From: Deltaproteobacteria bacterium
GTDB taxonomy: Bacteria > Desulfobacterota > Dissulfuribacteria > Dissulfuribacterales > S140-46
Direction of reading: 5' to 3'
Assembly (NCBI GenBank): GCA_015491585.1
Contig: WFVQ01000029.1
Span: forward strand, 1 to 6,019
DNA length: 6,019 nucleotides
Position 1 is the first letter of the stretch; every line of letters starts with the position of its first letter. Of this stretch, positions 1 to 5,020 are shown in pieces. The notes under the pieces are model-generated. The model saw nothing but the letters and a program-made list of their open reading frames with translations, did no database searches and was not told the DNA's origin. Made by a program: the position numbers and the translations under genes.

Positions 1-1390
1 GACCCTTTACGCAGTTGCGGACTGCCACGAGATCGCCAACGTCGCGGGAAGGAGGGGGCTGGAATTCTTCATGGAGGACGGTGGCAAGGGGCCGTGCGAA
101 CTCTTCTTTGCGGTTCCCTCATGTGTCCCGGCATCTCCCTTTGGAACATCAGGCGGTATTATCGACGCTGCCACCATCAAGGAGCTCCTGCGCCACCAAA
201 GGGTCCTGGCCCTTGGAGAGCTCATGAACATACCTGCGGTTCTGGACAAGGAGTCAGACACCGTGGCCGTTATCGAGGAGGCCAAGCGGCTTGGCAAGCG
301 CGTCAACGGGCACGCCCCTGGGCTGACGGGCCAGGCGTTGGAGGATTATTTCGCCGCAGGGATAGAGGATGATCATGAAAGCGAGGATCTTGGGGACCTG
401 GGCATGAAATTGGACGCTGGCGCGGTCATGGTCTTTCTTCGGGAGGGCTCTGCCGAGCATTCCAGGGACGACGCCTACGGGGCCATTGAGAGGTGGCCTG
501 GGAGGATAGGCTTCTGCACCGACGACAAAAGCGTCAACGACATTCTCGATACCGGGCATATAGACCATCACCTCCGCAGGGCCGTTGAACTGGGTGTCGA
601 TCCTGTTCTGGCCCTTAAGGCCGCCTCGCACGATCCGCTGCAGTATTACGGGTTAGGCAGATACGCAGCAGTAGCCGAGGGGGCGCCTGCGAATCTGGTG
701 CTTTTTGCGGACGAGCAGCGGTTCGAGGCGGCGATGGTGGTCAAGGATGGCGTGCTCCTGGAGGAGTGGCCTGCCGCAACAGCCGGGTATCCAGGTTTTC
801 TGGCCGACTCCTTTGCGGTGGATCCTATCGAGCAGGTGCCGTCCATACCAGAGGGGCAGCGCCATCTCTGCATAGGCGCAGTGGACAAGAGCCTCTTGAC
901 CCGCCGTGTCGAGGTGCCGCCAGACCTCCCCGACTACGTTCCTTCCAGGGACCTTGCAAAGCTGGTTGTGGTGGAACGCTACGGTCATGGAAGGTCGTCT
1001 GCCTGCCGGATCACCGGCTTCGGGATGACGAGGGGCGCTCTGGCCTCGTCCCTGGCCCACGACTGTCACAACGTGATATGTGCGGGCACGTCGGACGAGG
1101 CCGTAAAGATCGCCGTGAACAGGGTGATAGAGGCGAAGGGTGGCCTCGTAGTCTTTGACGGCTCCAAGACCTGGAGTGTGCCCTTGCCGGTTGGCGGAAT
1201 AGTGTCGAACATGGAACCGGCCCCCCTTGCTGAAGCCCTGGCCTCCTTGAAGGAGAGGGCCAGGACCATAGCACCGGGGCTCTCTGATCCCCTATCTACC
1301 TTGACCTTCATGGCCCTCGAAGTGATACCCCACCTCAAGCTCACCGACCAGGGACTCTTCGACGTGGACAATTTTGCACTCATGCCTTGA
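1..1390 (+). CDS. ade: Adenine deaminase, 3' part (5' end outside the window)
   Basis: Adenine deaminase converts adenine to hypoxanthine and ammonia in purine salvage. It is a cytosolic metal-dependent amidohydrolase. The reading frame is open from base 2, giving about 462 residues in the window. The family is usually about 570-600 residues, so roughly the first 90-130 are missing, including the HxH metal motif. Visible landmarks in order are VADCHEIANVAG (His at 26-28), FAVPSCVPASPFGTSGG, the NGHAPG loop (His at 311-313), DDHE (368-379), LREGS (about 437-451) and the catalytic-region CTDD (515-526). The C-terminal ADE domain follows, with GFGMTRGALASSLAHDCHN, a glycine-rich stretch before LPVGGIVSN, and the closing VIPHLKLTDQGLFDV. 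An ATG at 71 is internal: the matching sequence continues upstream without a break. Family positions usually Pro (VADPHE) and Asp (VDGHAPG) are Cys and Asn here. The next gene is about 315 bases away. Confidence 0.95.
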   Translation, partial: TLYAVADCHEIANVAGRRGLEFFMEDGGKGPCELFFAVPSCVPASPFGTSGGIIDAATIKELLRHQRVLALGELMNIPAVLDKESDTVAVIEEAKRLGKRVNGHAPGLTGQALEDYFAAGIEDDHESEDLGDLGMKLDAGAVMVFLREGSAEHSRDDAYGAIERWPGRIGFCTDDKSVNDILDTGHIDHHLRRAVELGVDPVLALKAASHDPLQYYGLGRYAAVAEGAPANLVLFADEQRFEAAMVVKDGVLLEEWPAATAGYPGFLADSFAVDPIEQVPSIPEGQRHLCIGAVDKSLLTRRVEVPPDLPDYVPSRDLAKLVVVERYGHGRSSACRITGFGMTRGALASSLAHDCHNVICAGTSDEAVKIAVNRVIEAKGGLVVFDGSKTWSVPLPVGGIVSNMEPAPLAEALASLKERARTIAPGLSDPLSTLTFMALEVIPHLKLTDQGLFDVDNFALMP

Positions 1391-1516
1391 TTTGTTTGGC
1401 TTGAGCAGTTCCGTTCCATTTTTCCGTCTCCAACTCATGGTTAAAGGATGGAAACCGTAAGGTACGAGTTCGATTGAATAAGAGTATCCTGTTATTAGGG
1501 GTGAAGTGACATTTTG

Positions 1517-1546
1517 GTCTCAGTTGCCAGGCTTAGAGACTTTTTT
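1517..1546 (+). terminator. Candidate Rho-independent terminator after ade
   Basis: GTCTC (1517-1521) pairs with GAGAC (1536-1540) and is followed directly by six T (1541-1546). The 14-base loop contains a small inner GCC/GGC pairing possibility. The five-base main stem is short, so strength is uncertain. It lies about 127 bases past the ade stop codon on the same strand. It could end the ade transcript or a short untranslated RNA, or insulate lpxC. Confidence 0.5.
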
Positions 1547-1550
1547 GTCC

Positions 1551-1568
1551 CACAAGGTTTCCCCTGTG
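1551..1568. promoter_or_regulatory. Imperfect dyad, candidate activator site upstream of the lpxC promoter
   Basis: CACAAGG (1551-1557) and CCCTGTG (1562-1568) form 7-base arms with one mismatch around a 4-base centre. It lies about 90-110 bases upstream of the start predicted from the sigma-54 promoter, a usual distance for an enhancer-binding-protein site. A single imperfect dyad is weak evidence, and no activator family can be named from it. Confidence 0.25.
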
Positions 1569-1632
1569 TATGGCGGCCGTACGTTCAAGGCCGTTATATG
1601 CGCCTAACTCGAGCGGATTACGGCAGTGGGAT

Positions 1633-1649
1633 TTGGCACGGAACGTGCT
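1633..1649 (+). promoter_or_regulatory. Sigma-54 (RpoN) type promoter upstream of lpxC
   Basis: TTGGCACG (1633-1640), four bases, then GTGCT (1645-1649). The accepted sigma-54 consensus is YTGGCACG-N4-TTGCW, so every conserved position matches except the first T of the -12 element, which is G. The invariant GG (1635-1636) and GC (1647-1648) are exactly ten bases apart, as RpoN requires. The predicted transcription start is near 1660, giving a leader of about 46 bases to the chosen lpxC start. If real, lpxC transcription needs RpoN plus an ATP-dependent enhancer-binding protein. No sigma-70 promoter of comparable quality was seen in this gap. Confidence 0.6.
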
Positions 1650-1654
1650 TGATG

Positions 1655-1675
1655 TCTGGCGATTCGTTCGCCAGA
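1655..1675. repeat. Perfect 8-bp inverted repeat at the predicted lpxC transcription start
   Basis: TCTGGCGA (1655-1662) and TCGCCAGA (1668-1675) are exact reverse complements separated by five bases. The repeat spans the start predicted from the sigma-54 promoter. As DNA it could be an operator. As RNA it could be a stem-loop at the 5' end of the lpxC message. No T-tract follows, so it is not an intrinsic terminator. Confidence 0.6.
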
Positions 1676-1696
1676 AGTTCGAAATCTCGTTGGATT

Positions 1697-1709
1697 GGAG
1701 AAGGTTGTG
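1697..1709 (+). promoter_or_regulatory. Ribosome binding site deciding the lpxC start
   Basis: GGAG (1697-1700), within GGAGAAGG, is six bases from the GTG at 1707. This supports a GTG start giving MAVFQHTLKKKV. The alternative TTG at 1695 overlaps this Shine-Dalgarno sequence and has only weak purine matches upstream. Confidence 0.55.
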
Positions 1710-2627
1710 GCGGTATTCCAGCATACGTTGAAGAAGAAGGTGGAGTTCTCCGGGATAGGTCTCCATACCGGTGAGCGGGTGTCCGTGAAGGTGTCGCCTG
1801 CGCCGGCAGGCAGCGGTCTTCTCATCAGGCGCAGCGATCTCGGCGCCTCTTACATACCATGTACCTATAAGCATGTCCTCTCCACGAGCCATGCCACGAC
1901 TGTCGGTTCTGGCGGATGGAGTGTCTCTACGGTCGAACATCTCCTCGCGGCTTTGTCAGGGTTGGGAGTGGATAACGCCTACATAGACGTCGAGGGGCCG
2001 GAGGTGCCTGCTATGGATGGCAGTGCGGCCCCCTTCGTCTATGGTATCCAAGGTGTGGGGCTGAGGCTTCAGCGCTCCCCGCGACGCTGCATAGAGCTTA
2101 AAGAGGAAGTTGTAGTTGCAAGCGGCGGCGGGGTCGTATGTCTGGAGCCAGCTAACCACTTTTCCATCTCGGTGGAGATCGACTTCCCCCATCCGGCAAT
2201 AGAGAGGCAACACTATGCCGCCAAGGTCAACTCCAAGGTCTTCCGCAATGAGATAGCAAAGGCGAGGACGTTCGGTTTTCTTAGAGAGGTGGAGTGGCTG
2301 CGCAGTCAAGGGCTCGCCCTGGGCGGTTCCCTGGAGAACGCCGTGGTGGTTGGAGATGAAGGCGTGCTCAACGGAGACGGCCTCAGGTTCGACGACGAGT
2401 TCGTGCGCCACAAGGCCCTGGACCTCATCGGAGACTTGGCTCTGCTTGGCGCTCCAATCAAGGCCAAGGTCACGGCGGTCAAGAGTGGCCATGCTCTGCA
2501 CCACCGGGTAGCCAAGGCCCTCATGGAGAGCGCTCCTTCTTGGGACTATTCGCTCTCGCCCGCGATCGAGTTTCCCTCTATGGCCCCTGCCGGCGGTGAG
2601 ATTCCAGCCCAGGTCGCTACCGCTTGA
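1707..2627 (+). CDS. lpxC: UDP-3-O-acyl-N-acetylglucosamine deacetylase LpxC (lipid A synthesis)
   Basis: LpxC is the zinc deacetylase that removes the N-acetyl group from UDP-3-O-acyl-GlcNAc. This is the committed step of lipid A synthesis, carried out in the cytoplasm. Numbering from the GTG at 1707, the protein has 306 residues, against about 305 in E. coli. It contains FSGIGLHTG near the N-terminus, STVEHLLAAL with zinc ligand His78, AMDGSAAPFV, ARTFGF, HKALDLIGD with zinc ligands His235 and Asp239, and GHALHH with catalytic His262. These align with E. coli His79, His238, Asp242 and His265. GTG 1707 has GGAG at 1697-1700 six bases upstream. The in-frame TTG at 1695 would add four residues and has a poorer ribosome site. 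All catalytic residues are present. No terminator is visible after the gene. Confidence 0.96.
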   Translation: MAVFQHTLKKKVEFSGIGLHTGERVSVKVSPAPAGSGLLIRRSDLGASYIPCTYKHVLSTSHATTVGSGGWSVSTVEHLLAALSGLGVDNAYIDVEGPEVPAMDGSAAPFVYGIQGVGLRLQRSPRRCIELKEEVVVASGGGVVCLEPANHFSISVEIDFPHPAIERQHYAAKVNSKVFRNEIAKARTFGFLREVEWLRSQGLALGGSLENAVVVGDEGVLNGDGLRFDDEFVRHKALDLIGDLALLGAPIKAKVTAVKSGHALHHRVAKALMESAPSWDYSLSPAIEFPSMAPAGGEIPAQVATA

Positions 2628-2636
2628 AAATTTCAA
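2624..2636. repeat. AT-rich palindrome between the lpxC stop and the next promoter
   Basis: TTGAAA (2624-2629) and TTTCAA (2631-2636) form a perfect 6-bp dyad around one A, overlapping the lpxC stop codon. It ends eight bases before the TTGACA at 2645. This is where an upstream promoter element or an operator could act. It is not followed by a T-run, so it is not a terminator. Confidence 0.4.
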
Positions 2637-2644
2637 CTGGGTGT

Positions 2645-2673
2645 TTGACATCCTCCTGCTGTTTGGCTGTAAT
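2645..2673 (+). promoter_or_regulatory. Near-consensus sigma-70 promoter for the small gene at 2752
   Basis: TTGACA (2645-2650) matches the -35 consensus fully. TGTAAT (2668-2673) matches the -10 consensus at five of six positions. The spacer is the optimal 17 bases. The predicted start is near A2680, leaving a leader of about 70 bases. The AT-rich sequence just upstream could help as an UP element. It begins only 18 bases after the lpxC stop codon, so the small gene need not depend on lpxC transcription. Confidence 0.75.
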
Positions 2674-2681
2674 TGAATTAG

Positions 2682-2711
2682 GCGGCAGATCCTTTTAGAG
2701 GCTCTGGCCGC
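2682..2711 (+). other. Possible 5' leader stem-loop of the small-gene transcript
   Basis: GCGGC (2682-2686) can pair with GCCGC (2707-2711). The following AG can pair with CT across a bulged G, and an inner CCT/AGG pairing is possible. It starts within a few bases of the predicted transcript start, where a stem-loop could protect the message from decay. This is hand-folded only, and the structure is modest. Confidence 0.25.
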
Positions 2712-2751
2712 GCAAGGCGCAACCTTTCAGCTCTACACAAAGGAGGAGTCT

Positions 2752-3027
2752 ATGATCGATAAGAAGGCATTGTGCGAGAAGATCCAGGAGATCTATCCCG
2801 ACATAGGACAGTGCGCCATTGATGTCGACGTTGAATACGACGATGAGAAAAAGGCCTGGGTCGTGCACCTGGAGAAGGATGGGAAGCGTTTGAGCACCTA
2901 TCTGGAAGAGGAGGAGGCCGGCGCCTGCATGCTGGGCCAGCAGTGCGTGTCGCTGGGCCTTCAGGTCTCCGAGTTGGTCCAGAATATCAAGGAGAAACCC
3001 GAGACGCGCCAGTCTCAAGGCGTCTAA
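2752..3027 (+). CDS. Small acidic cysteine-containing protein of unknown function
   Basis: This encodes 91 residues. The start is well supported: AGGAGG at 2741-2746 lies five bases before the ATG. The protein is soluble-looking and acidic, with no signal peptide or membrane segment. It has cysteines at 8, 21, 59 and 65. It opens with a predicted helix (about 3-14), followed by IDVDVEYDDEKKAWVVHLEKDGKRLSTYL (about 23-51), which looks like two or three beta strands. The C-terminal half, EEEEAGACMLGQQCVSLGLQVSELVQNI (about 52-79), looks helical and holds a C-x5-C pair. I recall similar small proteins from Geobacter-like bacteria but cannot name a family or function. It has its own strong promoter and terminator and is separate from lpxC and the biotin genes. 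The cysteine pair could bind metal or be redox active, which is speculation. Confidence 0.85.
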   Translation: MIDKKALCEKIQEIYPDIGQCAIDVDVEYDDEKKAWVVHLEKDGKRLSTYLEEEEAGACMLGQQCVSLGLQVSELVQNIKEKPETRQSQGV

Positions 3028-3048
3028 CTCCCCTCTCTGTACCATTCC

Positions 3049-3080
3049 CCTCCCGCGCCGTGTGCAAGGGAGGTTTTTTT
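3049..3080 (+). terminator. Rho-independent terminator of the small gene
   Basis: CCTCCC (3049-3054) pairs with GGGAGG (3068-3073), followed by seven T (3074-3080). Inner G-C, C-G and G-T pairs (3055-3057 with 3063-3065) can extend the stem past a two-A bulge. It lies 22 bases after the stop codon and separates this unit from the biotin operon. Confidence 0.85.
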
Positions 3081-3081
3081 G

Positions 3082-3090
3082 TGCTATTTT
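3082..3090 (+). promoter_or_regulatory. Possible extended -10 promoter for the biotin operon
   Basis: TGCTATTTT fits the extended -10 pattern TGn followed by a TATAAT-like hexamer (TATTTT). It lies about 130 bases before bioF and directly after the upstream terminator. No good -35 is present (GTGCAA at 3062-3067 matches three of six), as is allowed for extended -10 promoters. This is the best promoter-like sequence seen in the gap, but it is weak. Confidence 0.3.
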
Positions 3091-3157
3091 ATAGGGCTCC
3101 GAAGCGCCAGATCCACTGATCCCCGCCAGGAGAAAGGTCCAGTTACCCAGTTTCCGG

Positions 3158-3174
3158 CCCTGCCCAGGGCAGGG
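3158..3174. repeat. Inverted repeat in the bioF leader
   Basis: CCCTGCCC (3158-3165) and GGGCAGGG (3167-3174) are exact reverse complements around one A. As RNA this would be a 7-bp GC-rich hairpin with a CAG loop, 45 bases before the bioF start. There is no T-run after it. It could be a repressor site or a leader hairpin. It does not resemble the known BirA operator. Confidence 0.45.
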
Positions 3175-3219
3175 GAGGACTGCGGGAAGGAGCGTACCGC
3201 TGAACAGGAAAGAGAGCGC

Positions 3220-4368
3220 ATGGAACCGTGGAAGATGATTTTGTCAGAGATAGCCGCACGGGATGAGTACCGGAGTCTGACCAGGATCGCGGTAGCCGGG
3301 GATAGTGTTGCCGCGTGCGGCGAGGTGGTGGATCTCTCTTCCAATGATTATCTCTGCCTCTCCAGGGACCAGAGGCTGGTGGAGGCAGCTATTGCAGCAG
3401 CAAGGCGGTTCGGGGTCGGAAGCACTGGCTCCAGGCTAATGAGCGGGAATCTCGACATACACCGGGAGCTCGAAGAGGCTATCGCACAATGGAAGGGCAC
3501 CGAGGCGGCGTTGCTCATGGGTTCTGGATACCTGGCGAACCTGGGGGTGATTTCGGCCTTGTCCACTACCGTGGATCAGGTCTTTTTGGACCGGCTCTGC
3601 CATGCGAGCATCGTCGATGGTGTACGTTTAGGAGGGCGCAGGTTTCGCAGGTTCCGGCACAACGATCCAGGCCATCTCGAGGAGCTGCTCCAGGGCGCGA
3701 AAGATCCGTCCAGGGTATTGGTGGTGGTGGAGGGTGTCTACAGTATGGACGGAGACGTGGTGCCGCTCAACGAACTCCTTGCCCTGAGGGCGCGTTTCGG
3801 ATTCATCCTGCTCATTGATGATGCTCACGGCATAGGGGTCATGGGTAGGGAAGGACGGGGAGTAGTGGCCGTGAACAGGGCCTGTGAGGTCGATGTCCAC
3901 ATCGGCACCTTTGGCAAGGCACTGGGGTGTTACGGCGCCTTTATAGCCTGTTCTTCCTCGTTGAGGGAGTTTCTGGTCAATGTCGCCAGACCCTTCATCT
4001 TTTCTACTGCTCCGGCGCCTCCACTCCTGGGCGCGGCGTTGCGGGCCCTGGAAATCGTTCGTAGCGAGTCGGGCATCAGGAGCCGTTTGCTCTCCACGGC
4101 CGCCTGGTTCAGGCAGAGGCTTCGCCAAGACCTGGGCGTCTCCACTCCATCCCGCTCCCATATCGTGCCGGTAATCCTGGGTGAGAACGCCCTTGCGCTC
4201 GAGGCGGCAGATAGATTGCGGGCAGCAGGTTTTCATGTGAAGGCAATCAGACCGCCTACAGTTCCCAGAGGAGAGGCGAGGCTCCGAATTTCGTTGACCA
4301 CCGCTTCCTCTCGGGAGCAGTTGGCGAGGCTGTTGAGGGTGCTGCAAGGTGTCGTTGGATCTTGTTGA
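3220..4368 (+). CDS. bioF: 8-amino-7-oxononanoate synthase BioF
   Basis: BioF is the pyridoxal-phosphate (PLP) enzyme that condenses pimeloyl-ACP (or -CoA) with L-alanine to give KAPA, releasing CO2, in cytosolic biotin synthesis. The 382-residue product shows SSNDYLCLS (40-48), GSTGSRLMSGN (67-77), CHAS with PLP-stacking His128, VEGVYSMDGD (170-179), DDAHGIG with Asp200 and His203, and GTFGKALG with PLP lysine Lys233. E. coli BioF has His133, Asp204, His207 and Lys236, so this start keeps the family register. The frame is open further upstream to 3079, but that start would lie in the terminator T-run and encodes unrelated sequence. AGGAAAGAG (3206-3214) precedes the ATG. The fold is shared with other alpha-oxoamine synthases such as 2-amino-3-ketobutyrate CoA ligase; the BioH-like, BioC and BioD neighbours decide for BioF. 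It overlaps the next gene by 20 bases. Confidence 0.95.
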   Translation: MEPWKMILSEIAARDEYRSLTRIAVAGDSVAACGEVVDLSSNDYLCLSRDQRLVEAAIAAARRFGVGSTGSRLMSGNLDIHRELEEAIAQWKGTEAALLMGSGYLANLGVISALSTTVDQVFLDRLCHASIVDGVRLGGRRFRRFRHNDPGHLEELLQGAKDPSRVLVVVEGVYSMDGDVVPLNELLALRARFGFILLIDDAHGIGVMGREGRGVVAVNRACEVDVHIGTFGKALGCYGAFIACSSSLREFLVNVARPFIFSTAPAPPLLGAALRALEIVRSESGIRSRLLSTAAWFRQRLRQDLGVSTPSRSHIVPVILGENALALEAADRLRAAGFHVKAIRPPTVPRGEARLRISLTTASSREQLARLLRVLQGVVGSC

Positions 4369-5020
4369 AAGGGGCTATGCCGGAAAGGTGCTCCTGCTGC
4401 CGGGACTTGGATTCGGCAATGCCATCTTCAACAGGCTCGGCCTGGAGCGCGACTACATCCTTGTTCGGGAGCCTGTGACAGAGCTCTCTCCCATTGACAT
4501 AAGCGGTGAGATCGAAGAACGCATCGGAGAGAGGATTTCCATACTGGGATGGTCTCTGGGAGCGGTAATCGCTGTGAAGGTGGCCGAGTTGTTGGGAGAT
4601 ATGGTCGAGAGAGTGGTCCTGGTATCGACTAGGCGGGTATATCCGTTGGAGCAGATCGGTGAGCTGGAGGCGGCATTGCACAGAGACAGGAGGCAGGGGC
4701 TGGTGTCGTTCTACAGGGGATGCTTTGCAGGGCAGAAGCAGGATTACCGATGGTTTGCCCAGGAGTTGGAGGAGGAGTTTGTGTCGTTCTGGGGGTTGGA
4801 GCAGTTGCTGAAGGGACTGCGCGACCTTGCGGCCCCATTCCCTGTCCTTGGCGATGATCATCCCTTCGATGTCCACATGCTTCACGGCTCCCGCGATACC
4901 GTGGCCCCTTTGGCTGAGTCTGCGCGGCCGTCCGCCAGGGCCAGGCTCAAGGTGGTTAGGGCAGGGCACCTTCCCTTTCTCTCCCATGACGGAACCATGT
5001 TCTTGAGGAGCGTGCTATGA
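4349..5020 (+). CDS. BioH-type alpha/beta hydrolase, likely pimeloyl-ACP methyl ester esterase
   Basis: This 223-residue alpha/beta hydrolase sits between bioF and bioC. Its likely job is to cleave pimeloyl-ACP methyl ester, ending chain elongation and giving BioF its substrate. It has an oxyanion-region LLLPGLGFG (15-23), the nucleophile elbow GWSLG with Ser69, LHGSRD with Asp183, and AGHLPFLSH with His207. Both GWSLG and GHxPFxSH are typical of BioH. It is shorter than E. coli BioH (256) and nearer the BioG size (about 215), with a small charged and aromatic-rich insert (about 105-160) as the probable lid. The GTG at 4349 has GAGGG at 4335-4339. A TTG at 4355, with AAGG at 4346-4349, is a possible alternative. 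The start overlaps the bioF end, suggesting translational coupling. The esterase role is inferred from motifs plus position; the exact subfamily (BioH, BioG or another) is not resolved, so no symbol is given. Confidence 0.8.
   Translation: MSLDLVERGYAGKVLLLPGLGFGNAIFNRLGLERDYILVREPVTELSPIDISGEIEERIGERISILGWSLGAVIAVKVAELLGDMVERVVLVSTRRVYPLEQIGELEAALHRDRRQGLVSFYRGCFAGQKQDYRWFAQELEEEFVSFWGLEQLLKGLRDLAAPFPVLGDDHPFDVHMLHGSRDTVAPLAESARPSARARLKVVRAGHLPFLSHDGTMFLRSVL

Larger units (their letters stand above)
1391..1706. other. Intergenic region between ade and lpxC with regulatory signals but no credible gene
   Basis: This stretch looks less GC-rich than the flanking genes. I see no protein-coding sequence with family character and no tRNA or rRNA. 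Its first part (1391-1510) shows nothing I can name beyond weak short repeats. The rest carries a hairpin followed by six T (1517-1546), an imperfect dyad (1551-1568), a sigma-54-type promoter (1633-1649) and a perfect inverted repeat (1655-1675), all reading toward lpxC. Such a long gap in an otherwise compact window fits a regulated promoter with upstream activator sites. This role is inferred. Confidence 0.6.

Noticed and set aside
71..73. ATG at 71 as the start of the first gene
   Set aside because: Adenine deaminase sequence (VADCHEIANVAG) continues upstream in the same frame to the window edge, so the gene is cut rather than starting here.
1414..1453. TTCCAT / ATGGAA inverted repeat
   Set aside because: It has only six base pairs with a 28-base loop, no T-run, and no relation to nearby signals.
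1572..1594. Direct repeat of GGCCGT (twice within about 23 bases)
   Set aside because: A six-base repeat occurring twice is within chance for this base composition, and it has no partner sites.
1674..1684. tRNA T-loop-like GTTCGAA
   Set aside because: No acceptor stem, anticodon arm or D arm can be built around it.
1514..1774. 86-residue open frame in the ade-lpxC gap
   Set aside because: It begins inside the terminator hairpin, runs through the sigma-54 promoter and into lpxC in another frame, has no ribosome site, and has no family character.
1956..2651. 231-codon minus-strand open frame opposite lpxC
   Set aside because: It lies antisense to a fully conserved LpxC, has no recognisable domains, and is a chance frame.
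3079..3219. In-frame upstream extension of bioF by 47 codons
   Set aside because: The start would be a TTG in the terminator T-run with no ribosome site. The added residues have no BioF character, and the ATG at 3220 keeps the E. coli register.
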